This document shows, one piece after another, positions 52,206 through 59,948 of a stretch of DNA of 64,000 nt. This DNA comes from Acidobacteriota bacterium. GTDB lineage: Bacteria > Acidobacteriota > Terriglobia > Terriglobales > Acidobacteriaceae. Each line of letters starts with the position of its first letter. The stretch's first letter is position 1. The notes beneath the pieces are model-generated. The model was not told the DNA's origin, made no database searches, and saw only the letters and a program-made list of their open reading frames with translations. The translations under genes and the position numbers were made by a program. Location: assembly GCA_016196065.1 (NCBI GenBank), contig JACPYL010000010.1, positions 1 to 64,000 on the forward strand. Reading direction: 5' to 3'.

Positions 52206-54065
52206 CTATTTTTTCTCTGCCGTGGCCGCTTTCGCCTCGGCCTGCTTCGCCTCCGGCTCCCGTCCCAGCCCTCGATAGGCGCGCGCCAGTAACCTGAAGC
52301 TGGCAGTATTCGCTGGATCACTCTTCGTCAATGCTTCCAGATCCGGCAATGCGCCTGCAAAATCAGACTGCTGAATCTGCGCTTCGGCCAATCCAAGTCG
52401 AGCGTCGACATTATTCGAATCGACCAGCGATGCGGCTTCAAACTGATCTTGCGCGTTCTTGGGGTCTTTCAGGTCGAGATACACGCGGCCCAGCAGCAAA
52501 CGCGCGGGCATCTGGCTCGGGACCATCTTCAAACTGGCTTCCAACGCGTCGCGGGCTCCAGCGAAGTCGCCGGTCTTCTGCATCGCCTCTCCAAGTTCGA
52601 ATGCCGCCGTCGAATCTTCCGGGCGCACTTCCCGCGCTTTTTTCAGATGAATCGCGGCCTTGGCGAAATCTCCTGCCGCCAGTTCGTTTTCGCCGAGTTG
52701 GCGCAGTGTGGTCGGCGACGTGGGATCAAGTGCCAGCGCTTTCTCCAGAAACCCCCGTGAGTCGGCAGAGCGATTGTCGTCAGACGCCAGCATGCTTCGG
52801 TGCAACAGATTCTGCACTTCAATCTTGTCTTTCGGATCGGGGAGTCCTGCGCCAGGTTTGGCCGCTTCGTCCACGCCAGCCTTTTGCTTCCACTTGGCCA
52901 ACTCCGCTTGCATGCTCTTCAACGAATCGCCGCCAGCGGGATAGATATCCTTCATTTCCCCCGGATCGGATTTCAAGTCATACAGCTCCGGACGGGGCGC
53001 ATCAATCAATTTCACATTTCCTGCGCGCAAAGCCTTCAACGGAGCCCAACCAAAACGCAGAGGATAATCGGTCTCCGCCAATAGATCGTGGCTGCCCGAC
53101 GGTTGTTGGATGAGCGGAAGCATCGATTCGCCCGTCAACTCGGCAGGCGCGGCAATCTTGGTGAGCGAAAGAATGGTCGGGAGAATATCGGTACTCCGCA
53201 CCTGCGAATCGACCACTACGCCGTGATGCGCGGAGCCGCCCAGCTTCAGGATCATCGGCACATGCAGCGTCGAGTCATAAAGGAAGAGCCCATGCGTCTC
53301 TTCTCCGTGGTCGCCAAGGCCCTCGCCATGATCGCCGACAACGATGATGACCGCATTCGGGTAGGCGCCGGTCTTCTTTAGAAAGGCGATAAAGTTTCCC
53401 AGGGCCGAGTCCGCATATGCGATTTCCCCGTCATAGGGGTTCTTATATTTCTCCGAAAAAGGCGGCGGTGGTTCATAAGGGTCGTGCGGATCGAACAAAT
53501 GCACCCAAACAAATCTCTGGCCAGTGCGGTGTTTCTCGAGCCAGCCCTCGGCGTGCTTTACAACGTCCATCCCACGCCGTTCGACGCGACCAAAACGATC
53601 CTTACTTTCTGTCTTCGCGGGGAAGTTGTCATAGAAATCAAAGCCTTTGTCGAGGCCCGGAGCCAGCGAACTGCTGTCCAAAATTACGGTGCCAATAAAT
53701 GCAGCCGTCTGATAGCCCTTCTTCTTCAGCAACTCGGCCCATGTAGCATGTTGCGGAGCGAGCGGCACTCCAAAATCGGTCACCCCATGTTGGCTTGGCA
53801 ACAGGCCAGTCAGAATCGAAGTGTGCGCCGTGTTGGTAATCGGACTATGCGTGTACGCGTGCGCGAATCGAATGCCGTCGGCCGCAAGCGCGTCCAATGC
53901 CGGCGTTTCAATGTCCTTGTATCCATAGCAGCCGACGTGGTCAGCCCGCAGCGTATCGATTGTGATCAGAAACACGTCCGGAGCAGCGGGACGCGGTGCC
54001 GCCGCTTGTCCCCACGCAGGGGTCAGCAGCGCAAGCGCGCACAATACAAGGGCCAATCGCCTCAT
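52206..54065 (-). CDS. Sulfatase-fold (alkaline-phosphatase superfamily) protein with TPR repeats
   Basis: 619 residues from ATG 54065, giving a clean signal peptide (LALVLCALALLTPAWG); the frame upstream of it is non-coding. The N-terminal ~430 residues have the sulfatase fold: FLITIDTLRADHVGCYGY, HGVTDFGVP, FDPHDPYEPP, VVGDHGEGLGDHGEETHG and LYDLKSDPGE. At the place of the C/S-x-P-x-R motif the protein has T77-N-T-A-H81, so the FGly nucleophile is absent and Thr may take its role. The last ~150 residues are TPR repeats (LEKALALDPTSPTTLRQLGE). Periplasmic; substrate unknown. It is one of four such genes here. Confidence 0.82.
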   Translation of the reverse strand: MRRLALVLCALALLTPAWGQAAAPRPAAPDVFLITIDTLRADHVGCYGYKDIETPALDALAADGIRFAHAYTHSPITNTAHTSILTGLLPSQHGVTDFGVPLAPQHATWAELLKKKGYQTAAFIGTVILDSSSLAPGLDKGFDFYDNFPAKTESKDRFGRVERRGMDVVKHAEGWLEKHRTGQRFVWVHLFDPHDPYEPPPPFSEKYKNPYDGEIAYADSALGNFIAFLKKTGAYPNAVIIVVGDHGEGLGDHGEETHGLFLYDSTLHVPMILKLGGSAHHGVVVDSQVRSTDILPTILSLTKIAAPAELTGESMLPLIQQPSGSHDLLAETDYPLRFGWAPLKALRAGNVKLIDAPRPELYDLKSDPGEMKDIYPAGGDSLKSMQAELAKWKQKAGVDEAAKPGAGLPDPKDKIEVQNLLHRSMLASDDNRSADSRGFLEKALALDPTSPTTLRQLGENELAAGDFAKAAIHLKKAREVRPEDSTAAFELGEAMQKTGDFAGARDALEASLKMVPSQMPARLLLGRVYLDLKDPKNAQDQFEAASLVDSNNVDARLGLAEAQIQQSDFAGALPDLEALTKSDPANTASFRLLARAYRGLGREPEAKQAEAKAATAEKK

Positions 54066-54159
54066 GAAAGCCAGCCTATCACAGTCTTTCAGGAAAACTG
54101 GGAGGGACGAATCCAAGTCGAGCCTTCTCTTATTTCCAGAATCATGCCAGGATTTTGCC

Positions 54160-54423
54160 ATGCCGGCACTCATTGTGATTGTCCTCGTCATGCTAATTTC
54201 CATAGCGTCGATTTCCGACATTTCTATGAAGGTTGCTGTGAACAACCGGCTCCCTCCGGAGGAACGTTTTTCATGGTGGAACCGAGATGGCTGGAGAGTT
54301 GCGAAAAAATACAAGGAATTATTTCCGGATAGCTACTTGCCGGTAATCTCGCAGTGTAGTTTCGGACTGGTATTTGCCATCGGCTTGGTCTTACTCATCG
54401 TGAGTGTGACCGACACCAAATGA
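54160..54423 (+). CDS. Small membrane protein with two membrane segments
   Basis: 87 residues from ATG 54160 (CAGGA upstream). Segment one is ALIVIVLVMLISIASI near the N-terminus, and segment two is FGLVFAIGLVLLIVSV near the C-terminus. Between them is a charged loop with WWNRDGWRVAKKYKELFPDS. I do not recognise a family. It lies divergently from one sulfatase-like gene and 53 bp before another. The upstream in-frame region back to 53962 overlaps the opposite gene and is not counted. Confidence 0.6.
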   Translation: MPALIVIVLVMLISIASISDISMKVAVNNRLPPEERFSWWNRDGWRVAKKYKELFPDSYLPVISQCSFGLVFAIGLVLLIVSVTDTK

Positions 54424-54476
54424 CGCCCCAAGACTGAAGGCAGAGATTCGTGCCATGAGATAATCAGTCTTCAGCG

Positions 54477-56429
54477 ATGCGCCTCCTTTTCCGGCGATTC
54501 TTCCTCCTTCTCACGGCGATGACTGCGCTGAGGGTTACCGCGCAAACGCCAGAGAAGTCTTCTCCCAACGTCGTCCTGATCACCATTGATACGCTTCGCG
54601 CCGACCATCTCGGCTGCTACGGCTACCAGCAAATCAAGACTCCCAACATCGATGGACTTGCTGCCGAAGGAGCGCTTTTCACGCGCGCATTCACGACCGT
54701 TCCCGTCACGCTCCCTTCGCATTCCGCGATGCTGACCGGCACTTATCCCATGCTCAGCGGCATGCACGATTTTGCCGCCAACAAACTCAGTTCGCAGCAG
54801 CCTACGCTGGCGACGGTGCTCAAGCAATCCGGATATGCGACCGGCGCGGTTATCGCCGCCGCTGTCCTCGACTCCAGATTTGGACTCAACCAGGGCTTCG
54901 ATTTCTACTACGACCACTTTGACTTCAGCCGCCTGGAAGAAGCCAATCTCGATGAGATGGAACGCCCCGGCAACCTTGTCGCCGACCAGGCACTAGATTG
55001 GCTCAACAAGAATTCGCAAAAGAAGTTCTTTCTGTGGATGCACCTGTACGATCCGCATTTTCCCTATCGACCACCCGAGCCCTACGCTTCTGAGTACGCA
55101 TCGCATCCGTATGACGGAGAGATCGCATTCGCCGACGAGCAGGTCGGACGCCTTCTCCGTTTCCTGAAAGACAAGGGCCTCTATCAGAACACTGTCATCG
55201 TCTTGAGCGGAGACCATGGTGAGAGCCTCGGCGAACACGGCGAAAAAACGCACGGTTTTTTCATCTACAACGCCACCATGCACGTCCCGCTCATGATTCG
55301 TCTCCCTGGAAAATCGGCAGCGATGAAAATTGACGCCCCTGTTTCGCTGGTCGACCTGATGCCAACCGTTCTATCGGTTGTCGGAGCGGAGATACCGTCG
55401 CAAGTACAGGGCCGCACCCTCCTCCCGGCAATCCATGGCGACAAGATAGACCGCGAGCGCAGTCTATACGGCGAGAGTTTCCTGCCGCGCATTCATTTCA
55501 ATTGGAGCGAACTCCGCGGCACCGAGAACGTGAAGTACCACTTTATCGACGCACCGCGCCCTGAACTGTACGACCTCGCGAAAGACCCCGGCGAGCAGCA
55601 CAATCTGCTTCCAGATAAGAAGGCTGTGGGCGAAGAAATGCGCGCGAAGCTAGCCGCACTCATCCGGGATTACAGTGCCGGAAAAGAGATGGCTGAGAAG
55701 ACGCCTCTCGATCCCGCGCTGATGGAGCGCCTCAAGTCCCTCGGCTATGCGGGATTTTCCGGTGGCAGCGATCCTACGATTACCGATCGTAGCCTGCCCG
55801 ACCCCAAAGACCGCATTGTCGCCTTCGAACTGATTTCCGATGCGATCGCGGACAGCCAGCACGGCCGCTATCCGTCGTCGATTGAGAAATTGAAGACAGT
55901 ACTCAAGACCGATCCGCAATCGGTGCCGGCGCATTATCTGCAAGGCAAGAACTACTATCGCAGCAAGATGTTTCCAGAGGCGGTCGAGGAGTTACAAAAA
56001 GCCGTTCAACTGAGTCCTGACTATTCCCTCGCGGTATTTGATCTTGGCATGGCGCAAGCCCACGCTGGACAAATCGATCCCGCCATTGTGACCTTGCAAC
56101 GCGCCCTGGCGCTCGACTCCACGAACTTTGAGGCCGCGTACAATCTGGGAGTGGCGTTCATTCAGAAGAGAGATTTGGAGTCTGCTGCCGAAGCATTTCG
56201 GAAGTCGCTTGCGGTCAATCCCGAGTTAGCTCGCAGCCATCGCGCGCTGGGTGAAACGTTGCTCTATCAGGACAAGCTCGACGAAGCACTCGTAGAATTA
56301 CGTCGCGCAGTGGAGTTGGCGCCACAGGAACCGAGTGTTCACGAATCCTTGGCTAAAGCGCTGGCTGCCAAGGGACTCACTGCAGAAGCAGAACAGGAAA
56401 TGCGTCGCGCCCACGCGCCGCCACAATAG
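54477..56429 (+). CDS. Sulfatase-fold protein with TPR repeats (second copy)
   Basis: 650 residues from ATG 54477. Signal peptide to about residue 22 (ALRVTAQ). Sulfatase-fold motifs: VVLITIDTLRADHLGCYGYQ, FLWMHLYDPHFPYRPPEP, LSGDHGESLGEHGEKTHGFF, ELYDLAKDPGEQHNL. The active-site loop reads T78-L-P-S-H82 followed by SAMLTGTYP, so Cys/Ser is replaced by Thr and Arg by His. The C-terminal ~200 residues carry about five TPR units (YPSSIEKLKTVLKTDPQSV, AVFDLGMAQAHAGQIDPAIV). It lies 4 bp before the next homologue, so the pair is one operon. Confidence 0.82.
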   Translation: MRLLFRRFFLLLTAMTALRVTAQTPEKSSPNVVLITIDTLRADHLGCYGYQQIKTPNIDGLAAEGALFTRAFTTVPVTLPSHSAMLTGTYPMLSGMHDFAANKLSSQQPTLATVLKQSGYATGAVIAAAVLDSRFGLNQGFDFYYDHFDFSRLEEANLDEMERPGNLVADQALDWLNKNSQKKFFLWMHLYDPHFPYRPPEPYASEYASHPYDGEIAFADEQVGRLLRFLKDKGLYQNTVIVLSGDHGESLGEHGEKTHGFFIYNATMHVPLMIRLPGKSAAMKIDAPVSLVDLMPTVLSVVGAEIPSQVQGRTLLPAIHGDKIDRERSLYGESFLPRIHFNWSELRGTENVKYHFIDAPRPELYDLAKDPGEQHNLLPDKKAVGEEMRAKLAALIRDYSAGKEMAEKTPLDPALMERLKSLGYAGFSGGSDPTITDRSLPDPKDRIVAFELISDAIADSQHGRYPSSIEKLKTVLKTDPQSVPAHYLQGKNYYRSKMFPEAVEELQKAVQLSPDYSLAVFDLGMAQAHAGQIDPAIVTLQRALALDSTNFEAAYNLGVAFIQKRDLESAAEAFRKSLAVNPELARSHRALGETLLYQDKLDEALVELRRAVELAPQEPSVHESLAKALAAKGLTAEAEQEMRRAHAPPQ

Positions 56430-56433
56430 ATCC

Positions 56434-58557
56434 ATGCGCCCGAGCTTCCCACAATTCCGCAGGTTGCTCGTTTCTCTTCAAGCAGGCGTGCTGCTAACTG
56501 CGTCGGCGGTGCATGGCCAGTCCAAAAAGCCCGTCCCGCCTACGAAAGCGCCGCTCAGGCCGAACGTCATCCTGATCACCATCGACACTCTGCGCGCGGA
56601 TCATGTCTCCTGTTACGGCGCTCAGTCCGTCAAAACTCCAACACTCGATGGACTCGCGCATGACGGCATCGTCTTTGAACGCGCAATCTCGCAAGTGCCG
56701 CTGACGTGGCCGTCTCATGCAGTGATTCTTACTGGCACGTACCCATTTCAAAATGGAGTCCAGGATTTCACCGGACAGCCTCTTGCTCCCCACTTTCGCT
56801 CGGTTGCGCAGGCGTTCCAGCAGGCTGGCTATGCCACCGGAGCGGTAGTGAGCGCGTTTGTCCTTGATCGTAGTTGGGGCCTTGGTCGCGGTTTCGATCT
56901 CTACGACGACGCTTTTTCCGCGGAAACATTTCAGAAAAAAGATATCGGCCTGGTCGATCGCCGCGCTGAAGAGAGCGTGACCCATGCGATCGCCTGGCTG
57001 AAGAAGACTCCGCGACGTCCTTTCTTCTTGTGGCTGCACGTGTACGATCCACACAATCCCTACGATCCCCCCGAGCCCTACAGCAGCGAGTACAAAGGCC
57101 ATTTGTACGACGGCGAAATCGCCTACGCTGACCACGAACTCGGCAAGCTGATCGCGTTCCTCAAGCAAAACAAGTTGTATGACTCGTCAGTAATCGTCGC
57201 CACCAGTGATCACGGTGAGTCGCTGGCGGAGCACGGCGAAGACGAGCACGGATTTTTCATTTACAACGCCACCGTACACGTCCCGCTCATTGTCAAACCC
57301 CAGGCTGGTAGCGGCATTCAGGTTGGACGCCGCGTGGAACCCGTGGAAACCGCCGCCATCGCGCCTTCGATGATGCGGCTGGCCGGTGTTAAGGATTCGA
57401 TCGAAAAGCAGCTCCAGGCGAAGCCTCTGTTCGGACCCGACGGAGAAAAACACGAACCGGCGTACAGCGAAACGTTTTACCCGTTCAGTTCGTTTGGATG
57501 GAGCCCGCTGCACGCGCTGGAGTCCGAGCGCTTTCATTACATCGATGCTCCGCAGCCCGAATTGTATGATCTGGACGCCGATCCAGGAGAAACGCATAAC
57601 ATCGCTGATCAGCAGCCTGCGACCGTCGTAGTGTTGAAAGAGAAGTTACGGCAGCATCTGGCGCACAATCCATTTACTCAGCAGGCCTCGAATGCAGGAA
57701 GTCTGAGCCCGGATGCGCAGGAAAAACTGCGCGCTCTCGGCTACTTCGGATTCCGCGCTGCAATCTCGCCGGAGCAGATCAAAGCGGGCCTGGCCGATCC
57801 CAAAGAGAAGCTGTGGGAATTCAACGCCATCCTGAAAGCGCAAGACGCATTCCAACGCAACGATCCCGATCGCGCAGAAGCTCTTCTCGGCGACGTACAG
57901 GCGCGGGATCCAAAGATCTATGTGATTCCCTTCTTGCTCGGAGAGTCGGCATTGAGACGGCAAGACTGGGCGAAGGCGGCTGAACAGCTACAACAGTGCC
58001 TGGAACTCAATCCGAATTTCGATAACGCCATGACCGGACTTGCCCGGGCACTGGCGAAACTCGGCCGCGAGGACGATGCCAAAGCCTGGCTGAATAGAGC
58101 TTTGAAGAGCAATCCCCAAAATTACCGGGCCTGGTATCAGATTGGTTTGCTATCGGCGACAACGGATCTCCCGGCAGCCCAGTCTGCCTACGAAAAAGCG
58201 GTAGCTATCCAGCCAAATTTTTCCGCAGGCCAACGCGAACTCGGCATGTCGCTCTTCCAAAAAAAGGATTACGCCGCCGCCGCACCTCACTTGGAGAAAG
58301 CGATCGCCCTCGGTCTTGAAGATGCCCACCTGCACAACTTCCTGGGAATTTGCTACAACCGCACGAGCCAGTTGCAAAAAGCGATTCGAAGTTATGAGAG
58401 AGCGTTGAAACTGGACGCTAGTCTTGCGGACAGTCACCTGAATCTCGCATTCGCACTGAAACAGGTCGGGCGGGAGAATAAGGCTCGCGCTGAATACGAT
58501 GCGGCCTGCCGGCTACAGCCAAGGTACTGCGAACTTATCCCGCAATCGCGGCCTTAA
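56434..58557 (+). CDS. Sulfatase-fold protein with TPR repeats (third copy)
   Basis: 707 residues from ATG 56434; the frame is open further upstream inside the previous gene. A signal peptide reaches VHGQ. Motifs: VILITIDTLRADHVSCYGAQ, FLWLHVYDPHNPYDPPEP, TSDHGESLAEHGEDEHGFF, ELYDLDADPGETHNI. The active-site loop is T91-W-P-S-H95, again lacking the FGly codon and the Arg. Six or more TPRs follow from ~470 (LGRENKARAEYDAAC near the end). It ends one base before the convergent small secreted protein gene. Confidence 0.82.
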   Translation: MRPSFPQFRRLLVSLQAGVLLTASAVHGQSKKPVPPTKAPLRPNVILITIDTLRADHVSCYGAQSVKTPTLDGLAHDGIVFERAISQVPLTWPSHAVILTGTYPFQNGVQDFTGQPLAPHFRSVAQAFQQAGYATGAVVSAFVLDRSWGLGRGFDLYDDAFSAETFQKKDIGLVDRRAEESVTHAIAWLKKTPRRPFFLWLHVYDPHNPYDPPEPYSSEYKGHLYDGEIAYADHELGKLIAFLKQNKLYDSSVIVATSDHGESLAEHGEDEHGFFIYNATVHVPLIVKPQAGSGIQVGRRVEPVETAAIAPSMMRLAGVKDSIEKQLQAKPLFGPDGEKHEPAYSETFYPFSSFGWSPLHALESERFHYIDAPQPELYDLDADPGETHNIADQQPATVVVLKEKLRQHLAHNPFTQQASNAGSLSPDAQEKLRALGYFGFRAAISPEQIKAGLADPKEKLWEFNAILKAQDAFQRNDPDRAEALLGDVQARDPKIYVIPFLLGESALRRQDWAKAAEQLQQCLELNPNFDNAMTGLARALAKLGREDDAKAWLNRALKSNPQNYRAWYQIGLLSATTDLPAAQSAYEKAVAIQPNFSAGQRELGMSLFQKKDYAAAAPHLEKAIALGLEDAHLHNFLGICYNRTSQLQKAIRSYERALKLDASLADSHLNLAFALKQVGRENKARAEYDAACRLQPRYCELIPQSRP

Positions 58558-59106
58558 CTACTGGCTGAACACTCCATGCGCATTGTCGAGGGAGCATTTC
58601 GGATCGGGTGCGGCAGTTGAAGCCGTCATGTGCCCGCTTCGCTGACTCTTCCACCATCCAAGCAGCGGTTTCAAACGTGCTTCATAGGGCTTGCGGCTCT
58701 TGTTGTCGAGAAACTCCATATTCTGATATTTCGTGTCGCGGGAAATGCTGATCGCGATGGTATGCGCATCTTCGATGACCAGGGGTGGCACACCTTGAGG
58801 TAGGCGCAGCTCTCGCAGTCCCTTGTCGTCGAGGATCGTGTTCAGTGCATTCCAGTCGCCTTCTGAGAGTTGGCTCTCATAAACCTTGCGATCTTTGTCT
58901 TTCCCCATTTTGCGGGTTGCCTTTTCGAAGTGAATTCGGCGGTCCGCAAACACCAGAGCACAGTATTGTTCCGAAGCCATTGTCCCGGCTTGCACTTCAG
59001 AAAGAAGAAGCCGAAGGAGAGAGGCACTAGCCGGCGGCTGATCCGAGGCTGCCGCTAGGCCTGCTCCCAGCACGAAACCAAGAATAATGTTGATTGGACG
59101 TCTCAT
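58558..59106 (-). CDS. Small secreted protein of unknown function
   Basis: 182 residues from ATG 59106, 4 bp after the neighbouring gene, so the two are probably translated together. Signal peptide MRRPINIILGFVLGAGLAAA. The mature part contains YCALVFADRRIHFEKATRK and a segment QLSEGDWNALNTILDDKGLR that matches LSADELTQLKTILDDEALK of the neighbour, making the pair distant paralogues. One Cys lies near the end. No known domain is recognised. It lies between sulfatase-fold genes, whose partner it may be. Confidence 0.65.
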   Translation of the reverse strand: MRRPINIILGFVLGAGLAAASDQPPASASLLRLLLSEVQAGTMASEQYCALVFADRRIHFEKATRKMGKDKDRKVYESQLSEGDWNALNTILDDKGLRELRLPQGVPPLVIEDAHTIAISISRDTKYQNMEFLDNKSRKPYEARLKPLLGWWKSQRSGHMTASTAAPDPKCSLDNAHGVFSQ

Positions 59107-59110
59107 CGTC

Positions 59111-59812
59111 TTACTCGATTCCTACGTTAATCGGTCTGCAGTATTGTGGCTTCGATTCCTTCAGTCCCGACTTATTCTTCTTTTCCATGCCTTCAAACCA
59201 TTTCATCAGAGGACTGAGTGTTTTCTTGAAGGGTGCTTCGTTGTCTTGAAATGTGTCCATGCCGGTCGATGCCCCAGCGGTCATGGATCCATTGGAAGCT
59301 CCGGTTTTGATCCGGCGCTTCATGCTTGTGAAATGCTGTGTGGCTCCCGCACGATCGATCTGCAAATCCAGGCTCTCGATCTCACGCAACGCCGCTGTGT
59401 CCTCAGGAAGGTCTGGAATCTTAGGGGTGGTTATCTTTTTCAGTGCTTCGTCATCCAGGATCGTTTTGAGTTGCGTGAGTTCATCCGCTGATAGTGTTCC
59501 CTCAGCCGATTTAGTTTTCGGTTTGCCCACAGTCTGCTCGTCCCGTTTTTCGAGGACATACTTTCCGTTCCCGTAGACCACCAGGCAGGCAAGGGAGTTC
59601 GGATAGCTCCACACATCTCCCGGATTGCCATACGTCATCCCTTCCAAGCCTCGGGCATGTTTAGCACTGGAGCTGATGTCGAGGGCAGCTCGCGATCGCT
59701 GTAACGTCAGTAGTGCTGCTGAGGAATCCTGGCTTGCTGCAAACTCCGTCAACAACAGAGACATAAACAGCAAGAGCATGATTGGTTTCAAGGTAGGATA
59801 ACTACTATTCAT
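59111..59812 (-). CDS. Small secreted protein of unknown function (paralogue of the next gene)
   Basis: 233 residues from ATG 59812, which has a strong AGGAGGAAGG upstream; a start at 59848 would remove the Shine-Dalgarno sequence. Signal peptide ends near FAASQ. Visible segments are LACLVVYGNGKYVLEKRDE, GTLSADELTQLKTILDDEAL and TLSPLMKWFEGMEKK, the last also matching LKPLLGWWKSQ of the neighbour. No known family. The downstream paralogue follows after 4 bp. A sulfatase-fold gene precedes it on the same strand with a 136-bp gap. Confidence 0.65.
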   Translation of the reverse strand: MNSSYPTLKPIMLLLFMSLLLTEFAASQDSSAALLTLQRSRAALDISSSAKHARGLEGMTYGNPGDVWSYPNSLACLVVYGNGKYVLEKRDEQTVGKPKTKSAEGTLSADELTQLKTILDDEALKKITTPKIPDLPEDTAALREIESLDLQIDRAGATQHFTSMKRRIKTGASNGSMTAGASTGMDTFQDNEAPFKKTLSPLMKWFEGMEKKNKSGLKESKPQYCRPINVGIE

Positions 59813-59948
59813 TTCCTTCCTCCTGCAGATACTTCCATGGGTTTTCATGATACAACGGAATTCGAGTTACATGCATACCCTTACTTTTCGCATACCATCC
59901 GCAACGAAACTGGCGCACTATGTGTTGTTGGCAAACCTTGGCCCCGTC

